Assembly: GCA_964638155.1 (NCBI GenBank) | Contig: CAZWYI010000009.1 | Coordinates: 4,249-68,248, forward strand | DNA length: 64,000 nt | DNA from: CAYZTD01 sp964638155 | GTDB lineage: Archaea > Thermoplasmatota > E2 > DHVEG-1 | Reading direction: 5' to 3' | Part shown: one piece after another, positions 36,844 through 45,864 of the stretch | Position numbering within the stretch: position 1 is the stretch's first letter | Layout: every line of letters starts with the position of its first letter | Position numbers and translations under genes: made by a program | Notes under the pieces: model-generated | What the model saw: the letters and a program-made list of their open reading frames with translations, nothing else | What the model was told of the DNA's origin: nothing | The model's database searches: none

Positions 36844-39800
36844 ATGACTTTGAGAAAAATAATAAAAGATAGAAGAGCTGTTAGTAACCAGCTAATTATT
36901 CCAGCAAGTGTCGGTATTTTTATATTAATAATCCTTGCAGCGTTAACAAACACGGTAACCATGAATCATTTGGAAGAACCAGTCGTTGAAAAAAAATTAA
37001 TTGATCAGGAAAATCAGAAAATAATGAATTTTTTAACAGATCAAGGAGTTTCTTCAGATGGAAGTGATCAATGGTATGCAGATATACTAAAAGTAATTCC
37101 AAGCGAACCAGAAAGTGTTGGTTTAAAAATGAATTCAGATGATTTATCATTTGATATAGCTGAATTAACAGACAGTGAAACTCAACATATAAACCAAGCA
37201 CCATATGCCCCGTCTAATCCATTTCCAGCTGATAATGAGGGTTCTGCTTCAACTGACTCAGTTCTGATGTGGGATTGTGATGATCCAGATATTGAAGATT
37301 TTGGAGATGCAATAACTTATACAATTTATATTGGTGAAAATAACCTTCCATCTTCTCCTACTGCATCGGATTTTACAACAGCTGAATATGATTTCACACT
37401 TGAGGAAGGTAAAACATATAAGTGGAAAGTTGTAGCAAAAGATAGTTGCGGCTTGGAAACAGAAGGCCCGGTATGGACTTTTTCAACTACTGCTCCTCCA
37501 GCCAATAATGATCCTGAACTTTCACCATTATCAAATGATGAAATAGGTAGAAATATAGATGGTACCTACACATTTAGCGCTACAGATGATGATGGAGATA
37601 ATGTTAGAATTAGGGTCAATTGGGGAGATGGAACAGAAAGTGATTCTGGTTGGATAGCTGAAGGTTCAAATTATCAAGTTACAAATAAATGGCTCTCAGA
37701 AGACCTTTTTAATGTTCAAGTTAGTGTAACAGATGCCAATTCAGCAAGAGACTCAGGTGATTTTGATGTAAATGTTGTTAATAATCCTCCTAACATTGGT
37801 GGCATACATGCTCCCCCTGAGTTAGGTGTATACCAAGAATATGATAGTTTTGCATCATGGGCACTTGATCCCAACGAAGACCAGGTCAGATTTAGATTTA
37901 ATTGGGGAGATTCAACAGGTAGTAGTTGGTGTGATTATGTAGATTCCGAAGAATGGAGTTATCCTTTTTCACATAGTTGGAGTTCGACTGGTACTTATAC
38001 TATTACAGTTTTCTCAGAAGATGAATATGGTAGGCAAGATACTGATACTACTAGTATTTCAATAACTACGGATGATAACGATAGACTTCCCCAACAACCT
38101 TGTTGTTTTCCTGCTGGAACAAAAATATCTATGGCAGATGGTAGTTATAAAAATATTGAAAATATCAAAAGCGGAGATATTGTTTTATCTTATGATTTAG
38201 AAAAAGATAGATATGTTACAGCTAGTGTCTCAAACAAAATAATCAGGGAACGCGAAGCTGTTTATGATATAAACGATGGACTTTTGAGTCCAACTAATGA
38301 TCATCCTTTATATGTCCGTAAATCTGATGGTAGACTAGGTTGGGCTGCAGTTGATCCAACAAAGTCTAAAGTTGCCTACAAAAATAGAGATTGTATGTCA
38401 TTGGAATTAGGTGACAAGATTTTTAATGGTGCTGAATGGATTAATGTAGAATTAATTGAATGTAAACCTGGATTGATTACTACTTATACTTTTACTGTCT
38501 CTAAATATCATGTTTATTTCGCAAATGGGATACTTGTAAGTAATACAGTAGATTGTGATCCAAATATTTGGGAGGATGATGAGTGTTTTGTAGCTGGAAC
38601 TTTAATTTCTATGTCAGATGGTAGTTATAAGCCTATTGAAACTATTGTTGTCGGAGATACTGTTTTGAGTTATAATTTTGATAAAGATGTTTTGGAAGGA
38701 AAAAAAGTTATTAAAACAATATCTCCTTATCATGACGATATTGTTGAATTTGTTTTCTCTAATAGTGTTTTTTCAAGACATACTTTTGATCATCCATATT
38801 ATGTTTTAGGTAAAGGTTGGTCTTCTTTCAGACCAAGTTGGACTAAACGAAGATATAATATTGATACTGAGAAAATAGAAATAGGCGATATAGTTTTTAC
38901 TGATAAGGGTGAAAAAGTTCAACTTGTTGAAATAAATACCCTAAATATGGGGTTAACAAAGACTTATAATTTCTATGTTGAGGAGAACCATAATTATTAT
39001 GCTGACGGAATCCTAGTTCACAATAAAGATGACGAGGGAAATGCTTGGAGTTGTTTTCCTTCTGGTACTATGATTTCTATGGCTGATGGTAGCTATAAAG
39101 CTATAGAAAATGTGGATATTGGCGATAGCGTCTTAAGTTATGATTTTGGACGTGGTCGTAATATTGCTGCTAATGTTTTAGAACTTGAGGCTCCTATTAG
39201 AGATCATATGTGTAGATTGATTTTTGATGATGGTTCTGATTTGGAATTAACTGAAGAACATCCGGTGTATACTAGGGATGGTTGGAAATCTATCGATCCA
39301 ACTTCAACTTTAGAGGAGAATCCTAATTTAAATGTTGGTAAGTTGATTATTGGTGATAGCGTATTATTCTCTGATTCTGAATATCAGGAGATAGTAAATA
39401 TTGAAAGATGGGAGGAAATTATTCAAACTTATAATTTAAAATCTGTTGAGGGGTATCATAACTTTTATGCTGACGGAATCCTAGTTCATAATAAAGATGC
39501 CGATGAAGATACCCGATGCTGTTTTCCAGCTGGGACATTAATCACTTTGTCTAATAATAACACAGTTCCAATTGAAAAAATTAGGCGAGGACACAGGGTT
39601 TTATCCTATGATTTTGAAAAAGGAAACTTAGTTTCATCTAAAGTAAAATCTACATTAATGCCTGTTAGAGAAGGAGTGTACGATATAAATGACGGTCTTC
39701 TAAGTCCAACCTGCGATCATCCACTTTATGTTTATAAACCCGATATTGAGTATGAAGGTTGGGCTGCAGTTGATCCGATTTCAAGTATTAACTCTTATCC

Positions 39801-40770
39801 TAATAGAACTATTAAAAAGCTTGCAATTGGAGATATGCTTTTTACATTAGACGGCTGGATAGAAATAAAATCAATTGAATACCATCCTGGAAGGTTGATA
39901 ACTTACACTTTAAACCTAGAAGAAAATAATCAATTTTTTGCAAATAATGTATTAGTCAGTAATGCAGAGTTTGCGTGTGAAGATGGTACAGATAAATGTT
40001 TCCTTGGTGGAACAAAAATTAAAATGGCTGATGGGACACTAAAAAGTATTGAAGATGTAAAAGTTGGAGATAAAATAGAAACATATGATGAATTGTCTGA
40101 AGAATTTACAACCGATGAAATCGTTGATGTATACCATTATACAGCAGATACTCTAAAATATATTGGTAATTACTATCTAAAAATTAACGAAAAGATACTA
40201 GTTACTCCAGATCATCCATTATACATTAACAATGAATGGAAACTAGCAGAAGATTTGGAGATAGGAGATGTCCTAACAAGTGGAGAAAACATTTATTCTA
40301 TCGAAGAAATTCACGATCCTGTAAAAACATATAACCTTCATACAAAAACATATCATAATTACATAGTTGTATATGGAGATGAAGATCAATATGTTATAGC
40401 TCATAATGCAGATGATTACTATGTCGGTGGAAACGAAGAAGAAAGTGTCGATTCTGATGATTATCAGTCACTTATTTTAGACTGGAGAAAGGCACAAGCT
40501 CTAAAAAAACTTGATTATAATACAGTTAAAAACAGCATATTTGCATCAGATTATGATTTTATAATAAAGATAAAATCTCTTGATGGAGATGAAACCTATC
40601 TAGATTATCCATCAGAAGAAGATTTATCTATATCCTTAGATCAAGCAGATTATGTGAGCATACAAAAAGTAAATGCATTACTATGCGATCCAAACTCATA
40701 CGAGTATTCACGATCCAGTGAAACCTACTATTTCTATGACTATGTAACACTTGAATTAAAGGTGTTATAA
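36844..40770 (+). CDS. pilin-like protein with PKD domains and five tandem Hint domains
   Basis: 1308 residues, AAGGTGG before the ATG. N-terminal pilin-like stem RRAVSNQLIIPASVGIFILI; fibronectin/PKD-like domains at about 117-412 (VNWGDGTESDSGW, HSWSSTGTYTITVF). Five Hint modules follow: C421 to N567 (ends SNT), C581 to N727 (HNK), C737 to N883 (HNK), C893 to N1040 (SNA) and C1052 to N1188 (HNA). All have an N-terminal Cys and a block-B TxxH (TNDH, TFDH, TEEH, TCDH, TPDH). None but the first has a usable Cys/Ser/Thr after Asn, which favours cleavage over splicing, as in BIL domains. The last 120 residues form an unrecognised acidic tail. A 127-bp gap separates it from the pilins, so it may have its own promoter. 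Confidence 0.88.
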   Translation: MTLRKIIKDRRAVSNQLIIPASVGIFILIILAALTNTVTMNHLEEPVVEKKLIDQENQKIMNFLTDQGVSSDGSDQWYADILKVIPSEPESVGLKMNSDDLSFDIAELTDSETQHINQAPYAPSNPFPADNEGSASTDSVLMWDCDDPDIEDFGDAITYTIYIGENNLPSSPTASDFTTAEYDFTLEEGKTYKWKVVAKDSCGLETEGPVWTFSTTAPPANNDPELSPLSNDEIGRNIDGTYTFSATDDDGDNVRIRVNWGDGTESDSGWIAEGSNYQVTNKWLSEDLFNVQVSVTDANSARDSGDFDVNVVNNPPNIGGIHAPPELGVYQEYDSFASWALDPNEDQVRFRFNWGDSTGSSWCDYVDSEEWSYPFSHSWSSTGTYTITVFSEDEYGRQDTDTTSISITTDDNDRLPQQPCCFPAGTKISMADGSYKNIENIKSGDIVLSYDLEKDRYVTASVSNKIIREREAVYDINDGLLSPTNDHPLYVRKSDGRLGWAAVDPTKSKVAYKNRDCMSLELGDKIFNGAEWINVELIECKPGLITTYTFTVSKYHVYFANGILVSNTVDCDPNIWEDDECFVAGTLISMSDGSYKPIETIVVGDTVLSYNFDKDVLEGKKVIKTISPYHDDIVEFVFSNSVFSRHTFDHPYYVLGKGWSSFRPSWTKRRYNIDTEKIEIGDIVFTDKGEKVQLVEINTLNMGLTKTYNFYVEENHNYYADGILVHNKDDEGNAWSCFPSGTMISMADGSYKAIENVDIGDSVLSYDFGRGRNIAANVLELEAPIRDHMCRLIFDDGSDLELTEEHPVYTRDGWKSIDPTSTLEENPNLNVGKLIIGDSVLFSDSEYQEIVNIERWEEIIQTYNLKSVEGYHNFYADGILVHNKDADEDTRCCFPAGTLITLSNNNTVPIEKIRRGHRVLSYDFEKGNLVSSKVKSTLMPVREGVYDINDGLLSPTCDHPLYVYKPDIEYEGWAAVDPISSINSYPNRTIKKLAIGDMLFTLDGWIEIKSIEYHPGRLITYTLNLEENNQFFANNVLVSNAEFACEDGTDKCFLGGTKIKMADGTLKSIEDVKVGDKIETYDELSEEFTTDEIVDVYHYTADTLKYIGNYYLKINEKILVTPDHPLYINNEWKLAEDLEIGDVLTSGENIYSIEEIHDPVKTYNLHTKTYHNYIVVYGDEDQYVIAHNADDYYVGGNEEESVDSDDYQSLILDWRKAQALKKLDYNTVKNSIFASDYDFIIKIKSLDGDETYLDYPSEEDLSISLDQADYVSIQKVNALLCDPNSYEYSRSSETYYFYDYVTLELKVL
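38116..38193 (+). repeat. 78-bp tract, second copy
   Basis: Copy of 28031-28108 with one difference (A here, G there). It lies at the start of the first Hint module of the 36844 gene. Confidence 0.8.
38998..39031 (+). repeat. 34-bp tract repeated at 39466
   Basis: Encodes the C-terminal end of a Hint module (YADGILVHNKD) and recurs at 39466-39499 with one mismatch, 468 bp on, at the end of the next Hint module. It shows recent duplication or exchange between neighbouring modules. Confidence 0.75.
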
Positions 40771-40897
40771 ACTCAATTTTTTTCTTTTTTTACATTTAAA
40801 ATGTAAATTAAAAATTCAATAATTTTATTTAGAACAGCTTAATATGATTATCTTAAAAACTGAATTTTAACAATTCTGTTAATAACAGGAATCTAAT

Positions 40898-41203
40898 ATG
40901 AAGAATAATAAAAAAGTACAAAGAAAAATTGCTAAAGAAAGAATTCAAAAACTTTTTTTACTTGCTGAAAAAAAAGCAAAAAACAATAATTTCAATCTTG
41001 CAGATAGATATGTAAAAATTGCAAGAAAAATCTCTATGAAATATCTTGTGCCAATTCCTAAAGAATATAAAAAAAGATTCTGTAAACACTGCTATTATTA
41101 TCTTCTACCTTCAGTAAATTCAACCGTTAGAATAAAAAATGGTAAAATTATTATTTTTTGTAAAAACTGTAAAAAATACACGAGGATCCCCTATAGAAAA
41201 TAA
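40898..41203 (+). CDS. rnp4: RNase P protein component 4 (Rpr2/Rpp21)
   Basis: 101 residues. The N-terminal helices (IAKERIQKLFLLAEKKA, ADRYVKIARKISMKY) are followed by a zinc ribbon with two knuckles: KRFCKHCYYYLLP and IIFCKNCKKYTRIPY. This is the order and length of archaeal Rpp21/Rpr2, which binds the RNA subunit of RNase P with Rpp29. It heads a same-strand cluster with S19e, PDCD5, L39e and L31e, a usual archaeal neighbourhood. Confidence 0.92.
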   Translation: MKNNKKVQRKIAKERIQKLFLLAEKKAKNNNFNLADRYVKIARKISMKYLVPIPKEYKKRFCKHCYYYLLPSVNSTVRIKNGKIIIFCKNCKKYTRIPYRK

Positions 41204-41288
41204 TTATAAATCTGTTCCGTTATTTTTATATATAGTATCACTTATTAGCCTAATCTAATCTTTATATATTATATGGAGTAAAATTGTT

Positions 41289-41711
41289 ATGACTACGGTT
41301 TATGAAGTACCAGCAAAAGAATTCATAGATGAAATATCAAAAAAACTAAAAAAAGATGATAATATCAAAATCCCTGAAGAAAATATATACTCAAAAACAG
41401 GTGTAAATAGAGAAAACTCGCCTAAACAAAAAAACTGGTGGTATACACGTTGCGCATCAATCTTGAGAAAAATATATATCAATGATACAATAGGCGTTGA
41501 GCGGCTAAGAACTGAATACAGCGGGAGACTAAACCGCGGCTCAAAACCACATAAAACACGCCCTGGTAGCGGATCAATTATTAGGCGAGCAGTTCAACAA
41601 CTAGAAAAAGCTGGATACATAAGTAAGGTAAAAGGAAAAGGACGCATGCTTACATCAAAGGGCCGTTCTTTTATGGATAACACTGCACATGATTTATCAA
41701 AAAAATTATAA
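41289..41711 (+). CDS. rps19e: 30S ribosomal protein S19e
   Basis: 140 residues with family signatures: TTVYEVPAKEFIDEISKKL at the start, KNWWYTRCASILRKIYIND in the middle (both cited in pieces) and GRGSGSIIRR-type SIIRRAVQQLEKAGYI near 95-112. Small-subunit protein specific to archaea and eukaryotes. A TATA-like TTTATATATTATA lies about 25 bases upstream, fitting a short-leader transcript. Length is as expected. Confidence 0.95.
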   Translation: MTTVYEVPAKEFIDEISKKLKKDDNIKIPEENIYSKTGVNRENSPKQKNWWYTRCASILRKIYINDTIGVERLRTEYSGRLNRGSKPHKTRPGSGSIIRRAVQQLEKAGYISKVKGKGRMLTSKGRSFMDNTAHDLSKKL

Positions 41712-41764
41712 AATAATTACCCTAAGTTTAAAATATCACAAAAAACTATAGTTTGATTGAAAAT

Positions 41765-42100
41765 ATGGATGAAAAACTTGAAGAACTAAAGAAAAAAAAG
41801 TTACAAGAACTACAAAATCAAGCTAACCTTCAGGAAAACGTTGAAGGCCAAAATGCACAAAGAGACGAATATGAAAAACAAAAAAAGATGATCTTAATAA
41901 GTGCTCTTACACCAAAGGCAAGAGAGCGCCTTGGAAATATCAAGGTTGCAAGACCAGAAATCGCAGAGAATATAGAAAAGCAGCTTATAATGCTAGTTCA
42001 AAGTGGAAGACTTAAAAATAAAATAAATGATAAACAACTTCGGGAATTACTTTTCCGGATGATTCCTAAAAAAAGAGATATTAAGATTAAAAGAAAATAA
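41765..42100 (+). CDS. PDCD5-like DNA-binding protein
   Basis: 111 residues. Helical protein with N-terminal charged coil (DEKLEELKKKKLQELQNQA) and the PDCD5 core (LTPKARERLGNIKVARPEIAENIE, cited in parts) around 48-78, ending in a basic tail. In archaea it is annotated as a DNA-binding protein and lies next to S19e and L39e, as here. I chose ATG 41765; TTG 41753 is four codons upstream. Confidence 0.92.
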   Translation: MDEKLEELKKKKLQELQNQANLQENVEGQNAQRDEYEKQKKMILISALTPKARERLGNIKVARPEIAENIEKQLIMLVQSGRLKNKINDKQLRELLFRMIPKKRDIKIKRK

Positions 42101-42118
42101 GAGAAAGGTAGTAAAAAT

Positions 42119-42277
42119 ATGTCAACTCACAAACCATTAAGTAAAAAAATTAGGCTTAACAAGGCAACAAAAAGCAACAGGCGTGTTCCAGCTTGGATTA
42201 TGATAAAAACAAACAGACGTTTCACTCGTCATCCAAAGACACGTAACTGGCGTAGAAACAAACTTAAAAAAAGCTAA
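42119..42277 (+). CDS. rpl39e: 50S ribosomal protein L39e
   Basis: 52 residues, ATG 42119 to TAA 42277. Basic throughout, with the family core NRRVPAWIMIKTNRRFTRH and the end RNWRRNKLKKS. It lines the exit tunnel of the large subunit. GAGAAAGGTAG precedes the start. It sits between PDCD5 and L31e on the same strand, with 18-base gaps. Confidence 0.95.
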   Translation: MSTHKPLSKKIRLNKATKSNRRVPAWIMIKTNRRFTRHPKTRNWRRNKLKKS

Positions 42278-42295
42278 AACGAAGGGTAGTAGAAT

Positions 42296-42982
42296 ATGGC
42301 AGAAGAATTGGAAAGAGTATTTGTAATACCACTTAAAAACAAAAATTTTAGATCAACAATGGCAGCTCCCACTGCTATAAAAAGAGTGAAAAAATATCTA
42401 ACAAAACATATGAAAGTAGAGGAAAAAAATATATGGATTGATAGTTCACTTAATCAAAAAATATGGAGTAAAGGTAAATATAGGATGCCTAAAAAAATAA
42501 GGGTTAAAGCTGTTAAATTTGATGACGGTATAGTTGAAGCCTATATTCCTGAACTTGAATTTAAAAAATCACGTAGAGAAATACTACGTGAGGAAAAAGA
42601 AAAGAAAGCACCTATTCTTAGAAGAGAAGAAGAACTTGAAGAAGATGAAGCTGAAGCGGGTGCTGATGATTATGAAATTGCACCAGCTGCTGACGGAGAT
42701 GTGAAAATCAAAAAGAAAAAACATAAAGAAGAAAAAACTGAAGAAAAACCTAAGGAAACTAAGAAAAAAGAAGAAAAGAAAGAAGAAAAGAAAGAAGAAA
42801 AGAAAGAAAAAAAGTCAAAAGAGAAAAAACAAGAGAAAACAAAAGAAAAATCTAAGAGAAAATCAAAAGAAAAACCTAAAAAGAAATCTAAATCAAAAAA
42901 GACCGATAAAACAAAAAAAACTAGTTCTAAAAAGAAAAAACCAGGTAAAAAAACTTCTTCTAAGAAAGAAAAATCAAAATAA
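42296..42982 (+). CDS. rpl31e: ribosomal protein L31e with long Lys-rich tail
   Basis: 228 residues. The first about 90 are L31e (RVFVIPLKNKNF, KRVKKYLTKHMKV, WSKGKYRMPKKIRVKAVKFD split in parts). The family normally ends near residue 90. Here an acidic linker (EEELEEDEAEAGADD, about 108-122) and then about 90 residues made almost only of Lys, Glu, Ser and Thr follow, ending KKTSSKKEKSK. The frame is continuous and no stop or start suggests two genes. The tail resembles histone H1-like or disordered RNA/DNA-binding tails. Fusion by loss of a stop, or a real extension of this lineage, are both possible. Confidence 0.9.
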   Translation: MAEELERVFVIPLKNKNFRSTMAAPTAIKRVKKYLTKHMKVEEKNIWIDSSLNQKIWSKGKYRMPKKIRVKAVKFDDGIVEAYIPELEFKKSRREILREEKEKKAPILRREEELEEDEAEAGADDYEIAPAADGDVKIKKKKHKEEKTEEKPKETKKKEEKKEEKKEEKKEKKSKEKKQEKTKEKSKRKSKEKPKKKSKSKKTDKTKKTSSKKKKPGKKTSSKKEKSK

Positions 42983-43171
42983 ATTTTCTTTCTCTTTTTA
43001 TTTATTCAACTCTTTACAAAGTTAAACATAAGCTTTTAAAATCTAATTTGATAATAAGATTTATAACATGTAATTAATTCCTGTTTAAAAATAAGTTAAA
43101 GAAATCAGGTTAAATAAATATATCAAGGGGGAAAAATAAGTATTAATGAACCAGAAACCAGATTTGAATTA

Positions 43172-43822
43172 ATGGATTTTAATGAAAATCCAAATGTTGG
43201 TGTGTATTGCAGAGCAAATGATAAGGTAGGTTTTATTCAAAAAAACCTTACTAAAAAGGATAAAAATAGAGTTACCACTGTTTTAGATGTTGATCTTATT
43301 GAGCTTAGTATATCTGATTCTTCTATTATAGGTAGTCTTCTTACTATGAATTCCACTGGTGCTGTTGTTTGTAATTTTATTGATAAAATATCCTTTGATT
43401 TAATTAAAAAACAGGGTATTGACCTTTGTGTAATTTCTGACAAATATAATGCAGCTGGTAATGATATTTTAGTAAATGATAAAGGGTGTCTTGTACATCC
43501 TGATATAAAGGACAAATCAATTAAAAAAATTGAAGAAACATTAAATGTACCAGCATGCAAGGGAACTATTGGTGGTCTTAAAACCGTTGGAATGGCTGCT
43601 GCTGTAACTAATAAAGGTCTTTTATGTCATCCAAAAGTTACTTCTGAAGAAAAAAAACTCTTAAAAAAAGTGTTTGATGTTCCTGTTATGATTGGTACTG
43701 TAAACCATGGAAGCCCTGTTATTGGAAGCGGTCTAGTTGCAAATAACAATGGAGCAGTTATTGGTAACCTTACTACTGGTATTGAGATGGGCAGAATTGA
43801 AGAAGCGTTAGGATTTTTATAA
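43172..43822 (+). CDS. eif6: translation initiation factor aIF6
   Basis: 216 residues, with the repeated five-fold (pentein) pattern: SIIGSLLTMNSTGAVV, then GNDILVNDKGCLVHP, VGMAAAVTNKGLLCHP, and GSGLVANNNGAVIGNLTTG (each a short hairpin repeat). It binds the large subunit and prevents premature joining. The length matches archaeal IF6, and its position after L39e-L31e is canonical. There is no obvious Shine-Dalgarno at ATG 43172. Confidence 0.96.
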   Translation: MDFNENPNVGVYCRANDKVGFIQKNLTKKDKNRVTTVLDVDLIELSISDSSIIGSLLTMNSTGAVVCNFIDKISFDLIKKQGIDLCVISDKYNAAGNDILVNDKGCLVHPDIKDKSIKKIEETLNVPACKGTIGGLKTVGMAAAVTNKGLLCHPKVTSEEKKLLKKVFDVPVMIGTVNHGSPVIGSGLVANNNGAVIGNLTTGIEMGRIEEALGFL

Positions 43823-43922
43823 ATAATAAACTGTTTTTTATAAAAATATTATTAATATATCACAAAATTTATAAACTATTGTTATATTATTAAATTGTAA
43901 TTATAATATTGCGGTTGATAAT

Positions 43923-44303
43923 ATGACAAAATATAATTATAAAGAATTCAGTCCAAAAGATAAAAAGATAATAAAAGTCTTTACAGACTTAGGGATGCCT
44001 AGAAACCTTGCTAAAACTCTTATGTATATTTCAGATGCTGAGGAATGCAGATCCGCAGAAATTGAAAGAAATGCAAACCTTAGACAGCCTGAAGTAAGCG
44101 TTGCAATGCAGGAATTACAGAGAAGAGGCTGGGTTTCAAAAAAGGACTTAAAAAAGAAAGGTAAAGGCCGCCCAGTTCATTTATACAGATTAAAAGAACC
44201 AATAAATGATATTATTGAAGATTTTGAAAGTCAAAAAACACAAGAGATAAATCACATAAAAAAAGATTTAGATGAACTAAAAAATCTTATAGAAAGTAGA
44301 TAA
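43923..44303 (+). CDS. winged-helix transcriptional regulator
   Basis: 126 residues. A helix-turn-helix spans about 30-85: LAKTLMYISDAEECRSAEIE, then NLRQPEVSVAMQELQRRGWV as recognition helix, then a wing (KKKGKGRPVHLYRLKE). A C-terminal coiled coil (EINHIKKDLDELKNLIES) should give a dimer. The pattern is that of archaeal TrmB/ArsR-type regulators. It precedes the thioredoxin/DsbD gene, whose promoter region carries a 16-bp palindrome (44384-44399), so it could act there; that is inference. Confidence 0.82.
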   Translation: MTKYNYKEFSPKDKKIIKVFTDLGMPRNLAKTLMYISDAEECRSAEIERNANLRQPEVSVAMQELQRRGWVSKKDLKKKGKGRPVHLYRLKEPINDIIEDFESQKTQEINHIKKDLDELKNLIESR

Positions 44304-44383
44304 TCAAAATATCATTTATTATCAATTTTAATGTAACTATCCTTATTATAACAATAAAAATTTAAATATCTGATTTTATTTCT

Positions 44384-44399
44384 TTTAACATATGTTAAA
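44384..44399. promoter_or_regulatory. 16-bp perfect palindrome, likely operator
   Basis: TTTAACATATGTTAAA, perfectly symmetric, about 15 bases before the GTG start at 44415 and about 20 bases downstream of a TATA-like TTTAAATAT (44361-44369). A repressor bound here would cover the start of transcription. The winged-helix gene directly upstream is a plausible binder. Confidence 0.6.
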
Positions 44400-44414
44400 G
44401 AGGGATAGGAGCAG

Positions 44415-45775
44415 GTGAAAGATAAATATAAATTTTTTTCAATTGCAATTGTAATTTTTCTACTAATTATATTTGGAATATTTGTTTATACAAATAAACC
44501 AGTATCAAAAAATATAGAAGACCCTGAAATTTTTGAAAAAATGTAGTCGTTGAATTTTTTTATGGTGAAGAATGCCCAACCTGTAAACCATACAAACCAA
44601 TTATAAATGAAACTGAAAAAGAATACAAAAATAATGAAAATGTAACAATAATCTGGAAGCCATCTGATCCAGGCATACACGAAGCTAATTTTTCAAAATG
44701 GCGTAGCTACAATTTTATAAGTTGGCCTTCTGTAGTAATTAAAAACGCAACTTTTTTTAATGAATCAAAAGAGGGTTATCAAAAATATATTACTCTATTA
44801 GATGGAGATGAATATTATAAAACCTGGGATTTTGAATATGATATTTACAAATTAACTTTTAAAAATATTACAAAATATATAGAGTGTCACTTAACTGGAA
44901 ATTACAGTGATGATTCAAAAAATAATAAAAATGTTTCAGCTCCATCAGAGGTAAATACTATATTTGGAGAAATAAATCTAAAAGAGTTTTCTCTACCTGT
45001 TTTAACAATTATTTTGGGTGCAATTGATAGTGTAAATACATGTTCTTTTTTTGTATTATTATTTTTATTAAGTATTTTAATACATACTAAATCTAGAAAA
45101 AAAATGTTTTTAATCGGTAGTATCTTCATATTTTTCTCAGGTTTTATTTATTTTCTACTGATGGTTGCAATACTTTCAACCATACAGCTGATCGAATTAA
45201 GTATTATTTTTATATTAGCAGGAATAGTAGCAATAGCGTTTGGTGCTTTAAATATAAAGGATTTCTTTTATTTTAAAAAAGGACCAACCGCAAGTATTCC
45301 AGAAGGTAAAAAACCAAAAATATATAAACAGATGAGAAAGGTTGTAAAAATCAGTTCAATTCCCTCATTAATTGCTGCAACAATAATACTTGCTATAAGT
45401 GTTAATAATGTCGAACTTTTATGTTCATTTAATCTGCCTTTAATTTATACAAGTATAATTCTATCATACGATCTTTCTTTTATAGAATATTATACGTTTA
45501 TACTCTTTTATAACATTGTCTATGTTATTCCACTGATTCTAATAGTATCAGGATTAATAATTACTTTGGGTAGATGGAAACTAAGTGAATTCCAGGGTAG
45601 AGTATTAAAATTATTTTCAGGTCTTATGCTATTTTTCTTAGGTGAAACTTTACTTATATATCCAACAATTTTAGAGGATGTATTTATAGCATTATTTATC
45701 CTTTTGATCTGTGTTGTTTCTACTTTTATTATAAGTTTTATTTGGAAGATTGGAGAAAAATCACAGACCACTTAA
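44415..45775 (+). pseudogene. thioredoxin-DsbD/CcdA-like membrane protein, frameshifted
   Basis: GTG 44415 starts a signal anchor (FFSIAIVIFLLIIFGIFVY) and stops at TAG 44544. Adding one A to the six-A run 44536-44541 joins it to an uninterrupted frame ending at 45775. The rest has a thioredoxin motif (VVEFFYGEECPTCKPYKP, CxxC), a C-rich linker and six or so membrane helices. Two Cys in helices (NTCSFF, ELLCSF) correspond to the electron-carrying pair of DsbD/CcdA. It should pass electrons from the cytosol to an extracytoplasmic thiol domain. About 453 residues in all. As written the product is broken; an assembly indel is as likely as real decay. Confidence 0.72.
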
Positions 45776-45864
45776 AAATTTATTTTAACATTTTGAAATT
45801 TTAACAGAATACTCTTATATATCATTTTTTTCAGAGTTTTATAACAATTGGGAGTTTGATAAAG

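Noticed and set aside
27593..40770. Hint modules as classical inteins with homing endonucleases
   Set aside because: Modules are about 145 residues, too short for a LAGLIDADG or HNH insert, and the host proteins are not conserved intein insertion targets.
45014..45775. Stand-alone membrane protein starting at 45014
   Set aside because: The same frame is open upstream to 44545 through a thioredoxin domain; it is the C-terminal part of the frameshifted gene.
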